Source of the DNA: Deltaproteobacteria bacterium
GTDB lineage: Bacteria > Myxococcota_A > Polyangia > Polyangiales > Houyiibacteriaceae
Direction of reading: 5' to 3'
NCBI GenBank assembly: GCA_027295555.1
Contig: JAPUKT010000043.1
Location: forward strand, 1 to 14,369
Length of the DNA: 14,369 nucleotides
Each line of letters starts with the position of its first letter. Position 1 is the first letter of the stretch. Shown piece after piece: positions 1-7,039 of the stretch. The notes below the pieces were generated by a model. The model was not told where the DNA came from. It made no database searches and saw only the letters and a program-made list of their open reading frames with translations. Made by a program: the position numbers and the translations under genes.

Positions 1-84
1 GCCAAGGGCAGCCCGGTCGAAGGCTACGAGCGGGGCCATGCGCTGCCGCGGCCGTTCGCCACCCTGTTGCGGTCATTGGCCTAG
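1..84 (+). CDS. C-terminal end of an unrecognised protein (partial)
   Basis: An open frame enters from the left edge and ends at TAG 82-84, giving 27 residues that end in ATLLRSLA. The family cannot be told from so short a tail. Its stop overlaps the stop of the convergent YkgJ-like gene inside the palindrome CTAG (81-84). This tight tail-to-tail fit supports a real gene end but does not prove it. The frame is read without its start, so an accidental open frame in GC-rich DNA remains possible. Confidence 0.4.
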   Translation, partial: AKGSPVEGYERGHALPRPFATLLRSLA

Positions 85-392
85 AGCCCAGCGTCGCTTC
101 GGAACTCGAGACACAGTCGGCTGCCTCTCTCAAAATCCCGACAGGTCGTTCCTCGGATCTCGTAGATTTGACACGCGTTCGGGCTCTCGTTGGCGCCGAG
201 GTGCACGCAGGCGCCGTCCTCGTGTGTGGCGAACGCCACCATGCCGAAGTGACCCGGTTGGATGGCCTCGGCGATGTCGCTTCTGCCCATCTGGCGCCAT
301 CGGACCAGGTCTTCGGGAGGGATCAGGATTCTGCCGTCGGTTCCGGTTCGGCAGCACGCGCCGCACGTCAGGCAGTCGAGATCCTCGGTCAT
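81..392 (-). CDS. YkgJ-family cysteine-cluster protein
   Basis: A protein of 103 residues with eight cysteines. An N-terminal CLTCGACC cluster (residues 7-14) is followed by single cysteines near 62, 74, 84 and 94, the last two in the setting CRDFERGSRLC. This spacing is typical of the YkgJ/UPF0153 family, which is thought to bind a zinc ion or an Fe-S cluster and has no firmly established biochemical role. The ATG at 392 is preferred because family homology begins just before the first cysteine. The frame stays open upstream to 620, including an ATG at 470, but that extension is low-complexity and would overlap the divergent lipoprotein gene. No strong ribosome binding site is visible. The stop overlaps the stop of the gene at the left edge. 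Confidence 0.8.
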   Translation of the reverse strand: MTEDLDCLTCGACCRTGTDGRILIPPEDLVRWRQMGRSDIAEAIQPGHFGMVAFATHEDGACVHLGANESPNACQIYEIRGTTCRDFERGSRLCLEFRSDAGL

Positions 393-468
393 CGAGAGCG
401 AGTATGGCCCCGCCGACACCACGTGCACGCGGTGGACTTTGCCCCGCAATCGTGATCTAGTTTCGGCC

Positions 469-960
469 ATGTGGATACGGTGGCTCTGTGCCGCGCTGCT
501 TCTCGCGGGATGCGAGGGTCGTGAAGAACCGCGAGTAGCGCTTCCTGATGTAGAACCGACCGAAGTCGTGGTGTCCTGGGGGATGGTGAGCCGCGAAGCG
601 TCGGGAAATACCATGTACATGGCGCTCTACGGCAGCCGCAAGATGGAGGTCGTGACCAAGCAGCCAAACGGCACGATGATGCGAGTGGAGCGGAAGGTCG
701 GCAAGGATCGATACGCAGAGCTCATCGATAAGCTTCGCAAGCTCGACTGCTGCTCGCTCGAGTCCCGCTCGAAAACTGCGCCGAGCCCCCTCGAATCTCA
801 GCCGGAGCTCGGGATCAACTTCGGAGACATGGAGTGCCAGGTCGCCCTGTGGGATAGCGAGTGGCGCGTCGGTCGTGCGCGAGAGTGCGGGTTCGCAGTG
901 GCGCAGTTTCACGGCCGGGGCTTCTTGCCCGATCCGCCTGCAGACGAGCCAACGCCGTAG
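469..960 (+). CDS. Predicted lipoprotein of unknown function
   Basis: A protein of 163 residues opening with a short signal peptide (MWIRWLCAALLLAGC). The lipobox LAGC puts the lipidated cysteine at residue 15, so it should be an exported, membrane-anchored lipoprotein. The frame is open further upstream, but ATG 469 is the start that gives the signal peptide. The mature part is small and polar. Cysteines in DCCSLE and in the MEC and REC segments could form disulfides. I do not recognise the family. It diverges from the YkgJ-like gene with a 76-bp gap, and the zinc-ribbon/TPR gene follows 41 bp downstream on the same strand, so the two may be co-transcribed. Confidence 0.75.
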   Translation: MWIRWLCAALLLAGCEGREEPRVALPDVEPTEVVVSWGMVSREASGNTMYMALYGSRKMEVVTKQPNGTMMRVERKVGKDRYAELIDKLRKLDCCSLESRSKTAPSPLESQPELGINFGDMECQVALWDSEWRVGRARECGFAVAQFHGRGFLPDPPADEPTP

Positions 961-1001
961 CCACCTAGCGCCGATCGCGCATTTGGGTATGCTCGCCCGC
1001 C

Positions 1002-2567
1002 ATGCCAGAGAAATACTTCTGCGCCCATTGCGACCAAGAGTTCGTTCCTGAAACAGCCGAGGACAAGCCCCGCTGCCCCACCTGCATGCGACGCGGCGGC
1101 GTTCAACTGGTGAAGACGCCAGCGGAGAAATCGGGCGGTGGGCGAAGGTCGCTTCTGGTCTTGGCACTGGTTCTCGGTGCTGCGGCTATCGGCTACGGCG
1201 CGTATCGCTCGACGGCGATCACGCTCGAGGAGACGCCGCCGGTGCGGCCTCTAGAGGCGCGAGAGCTTTCTGCGTACCTCGAGCGCGATCAGATCGCTGT
1301 CGGAAAGCTCGAAGGGATGTTCGTGGTGCCGACTTCAAGCGATTGGCCGACTGAGGCCGAGGCTGTGGTATCGTCGATTCGTGGCAAGTCGGCATCTTGG
1401 GCCCTCGACCACCCGTTGCCTCGGGAGGTCTTCACGGCCGATGAGACTCTGGCCGCGTTGAACGCAGGAGGCAAGCAACTGCGCCTCTATCCACTCGAGG
1501 CCGCAGTGGCGATGACGGCGCTTCTGCGCGGGCAAGGCGTGCGCGCCATGGTCGCCGAGACGTGGGAGCTCGACGAACGGGCGCCTCCCGATCCTTCAGG
1601 TCTATTCGGCTATTTTCTCGTCGCTGTATACGACGGTGATGCGCAGGAGCCGACCGCCTTCTTCGATCCCTGGGGCGGACGACGCGAAGTGACTCCATCT
1701 TCTGTCCGGGTACTTCGCGACACCGAGGCGATCGCCGCAGGGCTCGGGGCCGACGCGATGCGCATCTTCGCCAAGTCCGGGGATGGTGTGAAGGCGCTTC
1801 CCTTGGTGGAAACGGGCCTGTTGTTGGATCCGATATCGCCCTCGCTGCGGAGCGTGCACGGGACGGTCCTCCTCGAGACCGGCGGCGTCACCGCTGGCGC
1901 CAATGAGCTCGAAGCAGCTCGTCAGCTTCGACCCGACGGGCCCCGGCAACTCAATCTCGTGCAGCTGTCGCTTGCGAAGGCCACCCTGCTGCAGATGGCG
2001 GGGGAAGCCGATGCGGCGGATGCGGAGCTCAACGCGGCCAGTCAATCGATCGGTGCGGCTGTCGCCAAGTGGCCGGGGTACGCGCGCGCCCATCTCGTGC
2101 TTGCCATGCTTCACTTCGGGGTCGACGAGCCGGAACGCGCGCGGGCCGAGCTCGAGATCGCCCAGGAGCTCGATCCCACGACCGCGTCCCTGTGGGCCCT
2201 TTGGGGGCAGTACTACTTGTCGCAGGAGGACTATGTCTCTGCTGCGGCGCGGGTGAAGCGGGCGGTCGAGCTCGACCCGGACAACTGGCAACTGCGCCTA
2301 CAAGTCGCGCGTGTGTTGCTCGAAGCCGGGGATGAAGAGAGCGCTCGGGAGAACGTTCAGGCGGCGCTCGATTTGGTGCCAGCTGCCAAGCGAGCGGAGC
2401 TCAAACAATATCTTTCACGCGCTTTGGGTCCGGGGGTGCTTGGTGACACGGCGCCTTCCGCTTTGCCATCCGGTGGACTCGTGCTGCCTGAGCCTAGCGT
2501 TGGTGGTTCACCGAACCTACGCTTGCGCGAACCCGATCAGGACCTCAAGCTCGACCTCAACGACTGA
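1002..2567 (+). CDS. Zinc-ribbon, membrane-anchored transglutaminase-like/TPR protein
   Basis: A protein of 521 residues with four visible parts. Residues 1-30 hold a zinc-ribbon pattern with CxxC at 7-10 and 25-28. Residues 50-68 form one transmembrane helix. Residues 85-240 resemble a transglutaminase-like fold: a helix with ALLRGQGVRAMVAE (173-186), a strand GYFLVAVYD (203-211) and AFFDPW (219-224), matching the usual order of Cys helix, His strand and Asp turn. The catalytic Cys and His positions are not conserved. From about 260 to 470 are TPR-like helical pairs, for example around 360-390 and 395-425. The C-terminus is Pro/Gly-rich and acidic. A likely role is a cytoplasm-sensing or scaffold protein with its TPRs outside the membrane, but orientation and partners are unknown. 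The zinc ribbon resembles those at the N-terminus of many myxobacterial membrane proteins. Confidence 0.75.
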   Translation: MPEKYFCAHCDQEFVPETAEDKPRCPTCMRRGGVQLVKTPAEKSGGGRRSLLVLALVLGAAAIGYGAYRSTAITLEETPPVRPLEARELSAYLERDQIAVGKLEGMFVVPTSSDWPTEAEAVVSSIRGKSASWALDHPLPREVFTADETLAALNAGGKQLRLYPLEAAVAMTALLRGQGVRAMVAETWELDERAPPDPSGLFGYFLVAVYDGDAQEPTAFFDPWGGRREVTPSSVRVLRDTEAIAAGLGADAMRIFAKSGDGVKALPLVETGLLLDPISPSLRSVHGTVLLETGGVTAGANELEAARQLRPDGPRQLNLVQLSLAKATLLQMAGEADAADAELNAASQSIGAAVAKWPGYARAHLVLAMLHFGVDEPERARAELEIAQELDPTTASLWALWGQYYLSQEDYVSAAARVKRAVELDPDNWQLRLQVARVLLEAGDEESARENVQAALDLVPAAKRAELKQYLSRALGPGVLGDTAPSALPSGGLVLPEPSVGGSPNLRLREPDQDLKLDLND

Positions 2568-2570
2568 GGC

Positions 2571-3188
2571 TCAGGCTTCCGCCGCGGCCTCTTCGATGCT
2601 GCTTACCCGAAGTAGTCGCTTCCAGAGCAAGTCGCGCCCCTCTCCGGTCACGGAGCTATACGGCACCACCGGGTGATTCAACTGGCGCCGGAAGGCCGCC
2701 ACGGCTGGCTTTCGTTTGCTCGCAGGGAGCTTGTCGATCTTGGTTGCGACGAGAATGGGCGTGACGTCGATGCTTTCGAGGAACTCGATGAGCTGAGCAT
2801 CATCGGGCTCGAGGCCGCGGCGAATGTCGACGATGACCACGGCCCCCCGAAGGCCGGGTCGTTGCTCGAGGAAGCCTTCGATCAACGGGCCCCACGATTT
2901 GCGCTCCGCCTTGCTCCGTCGCGCGTAGCCATAGCCGGGAAGGTCCACGAGATCGAGATGTGCCTCGGTTTCTTCGGTCCGGAGTCGGACCCGAAAGAGG
3001 TTGATCGTCCGCGTGCATCCGGGCGCGCTGCTGGTTCGGACGAGCTTCTTGCGTCGCACCAAGCTGTTGATCAAGCTCGACTTACCGACGTTGGAACGGC
3101 CCGCAAACGCGATCTCTGCGAAGACCGGCGGTGGCAGCTGTTCGAGGCCAGGAGCGCCTGCGATGAACTCGGCGTCGAGCACGTCCAT
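2571..3188 (-). CDS. engB: Ribosome biogenesis GTP-binding protein EngB (YihA/YsxC)
   Basis: A protein of 205 residues, the normal length for this essential TRAFAC-class GTPase, which acts in large-subunit ribosome assembly. All G motifs are present: G1 GRSNVGKS (30-37), the switch-I threonine in GCTRT (57-61), G3 DLPG (82-85) followed by the family hallmark YGYA, G4 TKID (149-152) and G5 SSVTGEG (178-184). The ATG at 3188 is preceded by AGAGGTGG on the coding strand, a good ribosome binding site. It is the last gene of the hsp33-murJ-engB run, 26 bp after murJ. Its stop lies 3 bp from that of the convergent TPR gene, and both stops sit in the palindrome CTGAGGCTCAG (2564-2574). Confidence 0.97.
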   Translation of the reverse strand: MDVLDAEFIAGAPGLEQLPPPVFAEIAFAGRSNVGKSSLINSLVRRKKLVRTSSAPGCTRTINLFRVRLRTEETEAHLDLVDLPGYGYARRSKAERKSWGPLIEGFLEQRPGLRGAVVIVDIRRGLEPDDAQLIEFLESIDVTPILVATKIDKLPASKRKPAVAAFRRQLNHPVVPYSSVTGEGRDLLWKRLLRVSSIEEAAAEA

Positions 3189-3214
3189 GCCACCTCTTTA
3201 GCGCCCTTGGCGGA

Positions 3215-4825
3215 TCACGCACGCACGCGCCGGCGGATCGCGGCCCGGAGATCGCCGAGCTCTGGCGCTCGCATTGCGGCCGCCACTCCGAGATACGTGA
3301 GGGCGCCGACTACCACGGTAGCGGCGAAGACCCCGAGATTGCGCGGATCATTGCCGCCGAGGTTCCACTCACCGAGACGCGCCATCGATGCGACGACCAC
3401 CCCCATCACCACGCTCGCAGTCGCGACCCTGACGAGGCTCCTCCCGATTTCTCGCAAGCCGAGCCGCCCCGATTGACGTCGAAGGAGCCACAGGAGCGCC
3501 GCGAGCTGAACTACCGCGGCCGCAGTCGTGGCGGCGGCCAGGCCGGCGTGCTGCATCGGCCCCACGAGCGCGAAGCTCAGCGCGAGGAACGTCACCAAGT
3601 TCAGTGCGCTTGCGATCACGGGCGTGCGGGTGTCGTTGTGTGCATGGAACATCGGAATGATGGTGCGCACGGATGCGACGGCCCAAATTCCTCCGGCCTG
3701 CCAAACGAAGGACCGGACAGTCTCGTGGATCTCCGTGGCGTCGTAGTGGCCTCGTCCAAAGAACACCGTGACCGTTGGTTCCGCGAGCACGGTCAATGCC
3801 ACGCAGGCTGGCACCGCGACGAACAGCGAAAGGCGCAGCGCGTAGCGGAAGAGGCGCTTGGCTTCTTCCTCATCGCCGTGAGCTATCGCTTCACTCAAGG
3901 ATGGAAGGGCGGCCGAGGCGATCGCCAGCGCGAACATGCCCTGCGGGATTTCGGCCAGCCGCGCGCCATAGTACAGATAGCTCACACTTCCGGTCGGTAG
4001 GAACGAAGCGAACAGCCGAGAGAGCAGAAGATTGAGCTGATAGACGCCGAGGCCTGCCAGGAGCGGTACCATCAGCCGGGCGCACTTACGGACGTAAGGG
4101 TCGTTGAAGTCGACTCGCGGCATCACCACGAGGTCTTCTTTGGCGAGCGCCGGGAGCTGGAAGAGCACCTGAAGACCGCCCCCGATGAGCGCGCCGAGGG
4201 CAAGCGCAAAGATCCCCGGCCAGCCCAGTCGTTCTACCGTGGGGGCCAAGAGAAACGCGGCCCCGATCAAGGCCACGTTGAGAAGCGCGGGAGCGAACGC
4301 GGGTGCTGCGAAGCGTTTGCTCGCGTAGAGCGCCCCCATCAGGAGGGCGGAGATGCCCATCAGAAAGATGTACGGGAACAACAGCCGCGCGAGGGCCACG
4401 GTTGTGTCGAAGAGCGCGGGATCCCGCTGAAAACCCCAGGCGTAGAGCTTGACGATCCAAGGTGCGAGAAGGACCCCCAGCACGGTCACGGCGAGCAGGA
4501 CGATCGACATGGCGCCGATCAAGTGGCGATAGAACTCCTTGGCTCGTTCCTTGCCATCACGTTCACGGACTTCGGTGAACACGGGGACGAAGGCCGCGGA
4601 TACCGCGCCCTCGCCAAGGAGCGAGCGCAGCGCGTTCGGAATGGTGAAAGCCAACCAGAAAGCGTCGGTTGCGCCGATGGCGAACACCGCCGCGACGACT
4701 GCGTCGCGCACCGCCCCCAAGATCCGCGACGTCAAGGTGCCCGTGGCGACAACGCCTGCGCGGCGCATGATCTCCCCGCTCGACGTTCTAGGTGGCTTTT
4801 CGGCCATCGGCGGAAGGATGCGCAC
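3215..4825 (-). CDS. murJ: Lipid II flippase MurJ (MviN)
   Basis: A polytopic inner-membrane protein of 536 residues (530 from the alternative ATG at 4807). MurJ flips the peptidoglycan precursor lipid II to the periplasmic face. The N-terminus has the family signature: a short basic leader, then TSRILGAVRD, AIGATDAFWLAFTIPN and a loop with GEGAVSAAFVPVF. The charged residues known to matter in MurJ lie in these first helices. Later segments include the long hydrophobic blocks expected for 14 helices and an SYLYYGARLAEIPQGMFALA stretch typical of the family. The longest frame starts with GTG at 4825. ATG 4807 (MAEKPPRT) is equally plausible, since neither has a clear ribosome binding site. 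It lies 33-51 bp after hsp33 and 26 bp before engB, suggesting one operon. Confidence 0.95.
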   Translation of the reverse strand: MRILPPMAEKPPRTSSGEIMRRAGVVATGTLTSRILGAVRDAVVAAVFAIGATDAFWLAFTIPNALRSLLGEGAVSAAFVPVFTEVRERDGKERAKEFYRHLIGAMSIVLLAVTVLGVLLAPWIVKLYAWGFQRDPALFDTTVALARLLFPYIFLMGISALLMGALYASKRFAAPAFAPALLNVALIGAAFLLAPTVERLGWPGIFALALGALIGGGLQVLFQLPALAKEDLVVMPRVDFNDPYVRKCARLMVPLLAGLGVYQLNLLLSRLFASFLPTGSVSYLYYGARLAEIPQGMFALAIASAALPSLSEAIAHGDEEEAKRLFRYALRLSLFVAVPACVALTVLAEPTVTVFFGRGHYDATEIHETVRSFVWQAGGIWAVASVRTIIPMFHAHNDTRTPVIASALNLVTFLALSFALVGPMQHAGLAAATTAAAVVQLAALLWLLRRQSGRLGLREIGRSLVRVATASVVMGVVVASMARLGEWNLGGNDPRNLGVFAATVVVGALTYLGVAAAMRAPELGDLRAAIRRRVRA

Positions 4826-4836
4826 GAGGGAACGAT

Positions 4837-4854
4837 CCCGGCAAGAAAGCCGGG
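4837..4854. other. GC-rich hairpin between hsp33 and murJ
   Basis: A perfect 6-bp inverted repeat, CCCGGC and GCCGGG, around a 6-base loop. It lies in the short hsp33-murJ gap on the minus-strand transcript. No T-tract follows in that direction, so it is not a convincing intrinsic terminator. It could partly attenuate transcription or protect a processed RNA end. Confidence 0.35.
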
Positions 4855-4858
4855 CGCA

Positions 4859-5719
4859 TCAACTCGTGCTCAAAAGGCCCTGCAACTGCGCGATTTCTAC
4901 GGTGTACGTCGCCCCGCAATAGTCGCAACTCATGCTCAGCGGCTCGCCTTCCTCGACGAGCTCTTGGATGTCGCTTCGGTCGAGAACGCTGAGCGTCGTC
5001 ATCACTCGAAGCCGACTGCAGTGACAACCGAATCGAATGTCGCTGCTCTGCAGCCAAGTGAACGGCATGCCCTCGAAGATCTGCTCGATCAGGACCGACG
5101 GCGAGGCGTCCATGTCTTGAAGGCGCCCTTTGATCTCCACGAAGTCCTCGAGACGCTTGGTCATCGTCTCCATCGCGGCCTCGGCCTCGCGTGCCTCCGG
5201 AAGCAGCTGAACGACGAAGCCGCCGGAGGTGAATCGATCCCCCTCGAGGACCGCGCCGAGCGAGATCATGGATACGATTTGCTCCGATAGTTGCATGTAA
5301 CGCATGAAGGCTTCCGAAAGATTCCCGCTTTCAGGCACTTCGACCACGCCCCGCTGCAGCTCCGTGTTTGGAAGCGTTCGCATCATTTGTAGGGTGGCCT
5401 TGGTCCTTCGGATGTCGAGCGGGGCGTCTCCAGAGCCCGACTGAAGCAACCCGCGGGTCCATCCGTCGGGATGCGAATCCGCGATGAGCTGACCTGCCTC
5501 CTCCTCGAAACGGACGATGCACTGGACCCTCTGCGAGGGGGCCATCGTCTCTCGGTATAGAACTGCGCTCGTCACTAGGTCGGCCATGTCCTGAGCGATG
5601 CTTCCCGAGAGTTTTTGCGCGGCGACGATGTCGTGAGCGGTATTGGTCGTCCGAGCGGCGACGACTCGAAACGCTCCATCATTGGTCATTGCGCGAAGGA
5701 CGGCGTCGGTTTCTGGCAT
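4859..5719 (-). CDS. hslO: Redox-regulated chaperone Hsp33
   Basis: A protein of 286 residues, a typical length for Hsp33, the cytoplasmic holdase activated by oxidation. The C-terminal zinc centre is intact: CHC at 232-234, thirty residues, then CDYC at 265-268, matching the family pattern CXC-X(27-32)-CXXC. These four cysteines bind zinc when reduced and form disulfides under oxidative stress. The N-terminal domain shows SGDAPLDIRR and a GGFVVQLLPEA segment, as in known Hsp33. The ATG at 5719 is chosen because the coding strand carries AGGAG six bases upstream. The frame is open further upstream, but that stretch would run into the divergent dehydrogenase gene. It heads the hsp33-murJ-engB run. 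Confidence 0.95.
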   Translation of the reverse strand: MPETDAVLRAMTNDGAFRVVAARTTNTAHDIVAAQKLSGSIAQDMADLVTSAVLYRETMAPSQRVQCIVRFEEEAGQLIADSHPDGWTRGLLQSGSGDAPLDIRRTKATLQMMRTLPNTELQRGVVEVPESGNLSEAFMRYMQLSEQIVSMISLGAVLEGDRFTSGGFVVQLLPEAREAEAAMETMTKRLEDFVEIKGRLQDMDASPSVLIEQIFEGMPFTWLQSSDIRFGCHCSRLRVMTTLSVLDRSDIQELVEEGEPLSMSCDYCGATYTVEIAQLQGLLSTS

Positions 5720-5781
5720 GTTTCTCCTGAAGCGCATTGGCGATGCGTTGGCAAGCGCTACCATTGGGCCGGGAGCACCAA
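5720..5781. promoter_or_regulatory. Divergent intergenic region, hsp33 / isocitrate dehydrogenase
   Basis: These 62 bp separate two divergent starts and carry both ribosome binding sites: AGGAG for hsp33 (minus strand) and GGGAG at 5771-5775 for the dehydrogenase gene. Both promoters must lie here or inside the opposing reading frames. No convincing -35/-10 pair could be picked out by eye. Confidence 0.5.
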
Positions 5782-6813
5782 ATGACAATCCATCAGATCG
5801 TTCTCATCCCGGGCGACGGGATCGGCCCAGAAGTAGCGACCGCAGTCACGCGGGTGCTGCGTTTCGCCGAAGCGCCCGTCGAGTGGGAGGAACAACATGC
5901 GGGCGTTGCCGCACTAGACTCGCTTGGAGAAGTGTTGCCGGAGCAAACCCTCGACGCCGTCAGAGAGCATCGAGTTGCGCTCAAGGGACCCTGTACGACC
6001 CCCGTGGGGGAGGGGTTCACATCGGTCAACGTCCAGCTTCGAAAGCGCCTCGAGCTCTATGTCGCCGTTCGACCGATTCGGAACCTCCCCGGCATCGCTA
6101 CACGCTATGAGGGCGTCGATTTGGTGGTTCTCCGCGAGAACACCGAAGGCCTCTACAGTGGTATCGAAAACGAGGTGACCGCCGGCGTGGTGACCAGCCT
6201 CAAGGTCGCGACGGAGCACGCCTCGAGGCGGATTGCGAGCTGGGGCTTCCAGTATGCCCGGGATCGAGGTCGGAAAAAGATCACGGTCATGCACAAAGCC
6301 AACATCATGAAATTGAGCGACGGCATGTTCTTGCGATGCGCACGGGTGATTCGTGAGGAAGGTGGCTACGACGACATCGAACACGAAGAGATGATCATCG
6401 ACGCCGGCTGCATGAAGCTGGTGCAGGACCCTACACAGTTCGACGTGTTGCTTCTCGAGAACCTCTATGGCGACGTTCTCAGCGACCTATGCGCTGGCTT
6501 CGTCGGCGGGCTCGGAGTCGTTCCCGGCGCCAACATAGGCAACGATTATTCGGTGTTTGAAGCGGTGCATGGCTCGGCACCGAACATCGCCGGAAAAGGG
6601 ATCGCCAATCCGCTCGCGCTTCTCATGTCGGCCGTGATGATGCTGAACCATCTCGCCGACACGCGCGGCGACGCGCGTTGTCGTGAGGTCGGGGAACGCA
6701 TCAAAAGCGCCTACAACCGAGCGCTGACCGACGGCCAGAAAACCCGGGACGTGGGGGGCGAGCTCGGCACCGAGGAGTTCGCCTCGGCGGTGATTGAACG
6801 CCTGGGTGCGTGA
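5782..6813 (+). CDS. Isocitrate/isopropylmalate dehydrogenase family protein, probably NAD-type isocitrate dehydrogenase
   Basis: A protein of 343 residues of the beta-decarboxylating dehydrogenase family. It opens with LIPGDGIGPEV (8-18). Isocitrate-type substrate residues are in place: Ser81, Asn83 and Arg87 in TSVNVQLRK, Arg97 in AVRP and Arg118 in RENTEG. The catalytic Tyr125 (GLYSGIE) and Lys172 (HKAN), and metal-binding Asp231 and Asp235 in GDVLSDL, are also seen. The serine helix with SVN argues for isocitrate rather than isopropylmalate. The short length and a non-NADP coenzyme loop argue for the NAD type. The loop reads HGSAPN (263-268), where NAD enzymes usually have Asp at the last position. 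ATG 5782 is preceded by GGGAG six bases upstream. Homoisocitrate dehydrogenase is the main alternative. No other TCA-cycle or leucine gene is nearby. Confidence 0.85.
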   Translation: MTIHQIVLIPGDGIGPEVATAVTRVLRFAEAPVEWEEQHAGVAALDSLGEVLPEQTLDAVREHRVALKGPCTTPVGEGFTSVNVQLRKRLELYVAVRPIRNLPGIATRYEGVDLVVLRENTEGLYSGIENEVTAGVVTSLKVATEHASRRIASWGFQYARDRGRKKITVMHKANIMKLSDGMFLRCARVIREEGGYDDIEHEEMIIDAGCMKLVQDPTQFDVLLLENLYGDVLSDLCAGFVGGLGVVPGANIGNDYSVFEAVHGSAPNIAGKGIANPLALLMSAVMMLNHLADTRGDARCREVGERIKSAYNRALTDGQKTRDVGGELGTEEFASAVIERLGA

Positions 6814-6815
6814 GC

Positions 6816-6827
6816 GCTGGCGCTGAC
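6816..6827 (+). repeat. Two hexamer units, GCTGGC GCTGAC
   Basis: Just after the dehydrogenase stop lie two tandem hexamers of the same type as the six-unit array at 8029-8064. In both places the hexamers sit just left of a copy of the 24-bp repeat (6830-6853, 8085-8108). Confidence 0.6.
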
Positions 6828-6829
6828 GA

Positions 6830-6853
6830 CTAGTCGCCGTCGGCCGGAACGGG
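6830..6853. repeat. 24-bp direct repeat, left copy (displaced copy of the RND-pump gene 3' end)
   Basis: Identical over 24 bp to 8085-8108. On the minus strand it reads as the codons for PVPADGD plus a TAG stop, which are the last codons of the RND-pump gene. Here no gene is attached to it. The match ends at 6853, where the two flanks diverge. Together with the right copy it brackets the MITE-like element and the dehalogenase gene. Confidence 0.85.
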
Positions 6854-6910
6854 TTTCAAGGGGACACGCTGCCGCGCCGCCAACGGTGTATCCACGGGAA
6901 CTTCCGAGGC

Positions 6911-6950
6911 ACACCGCGCAAACGTAGCACTACATCGGTTTGCGCGGTGT
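6911..6950. repeat. 13-bp perfect inverted repeat (hairpin)
   Basis: ACACCGCGCAAAC (6911-6923) pairs perfectly with GTTTGCGCGGTGT (6938-6950). The 14-base loop itself contains GTAG-CA-CTAC, a further 4-bp inverted repeat. It is internal to the MITE-like element. No T-tract follows on either strand, though it could slow transcription coming from the dehydrogenase gene. Confidence 0.8.
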
Positions 6951-6957
6951 CACTCAC

Positions 6958-6980
6958 AACCGCCTGAAATCAGGACGGTT
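6958..6980. repeat. Second internal hairpin with one bulge
   Basis: AACCGCCTGA (6958-6967) pairs with TCAGG and CGGTT (6970-6980), a ten-base-pair stem with a two-base loop and one unpaired A at 6975. It lies next to the 13-bp hairpin inside the MITE-like element. Confidence 0.65.
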
Positions 6981-7039
6981 ACAAGGGCCTTGCGTGTCCC
7001 CTTGGTTTCGTCGATGGTTACTTCCCACTATCGGCCCAT

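Larger units (their letters stand above)
6858..7003. mobile_element. MITE-like non-coding element (146 bp)
   Basis: Perfect 12-bp terminal inverted repeats, AAGGGGACACGC at 6858-6869 and its complement at 6992-7003, bound a 146-bp non-coding segment. Directly outside them is the 6-bp direct repeat GGTTTC (6852-6857 and 7004-7009), as expected for a target-site duplication. Inside are two strong hairpins (6911-6950 and 6958-6980). No open frame of useful length is present, so it would need a transposase acting from elsewhere. Ends of the AAGGGGACA type are reminiscent of REP-like sequences moved by Y1 (RAYT) transposases, but the target duplication fits a DDE-type MITE better. It lies 36 bp upstream of the dehalogenase start and may affect that gene's expression. 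Confidence 0.65.

Noticed and set aside
393..620. N-terminal extension of the YkgJ-like protein
   Set aside because: The added residues are low-complexity, overlap the divergent lipoprotein gene, and precede the start of family homology.
2673..3476. Plus-strand open frame of 267 codons opposite engB and murJ
   Set aside because: It crosses two genes with unmistakable family motifs on the other strand, and its own product shows no domain.
4837..4854. Intrinsic terminator after hsp33
   Set aside because: The stem is GC-rich but no T-tract follows on the minus strand, so it was kept only as a hairpin.
7002..7031. Promoter for the dehalogenase gene (TTGGTT with CACTAT 18 bp later)
   Set aside because: Only about half the bases match each box and the -10 would lie nine bases from the start codon.
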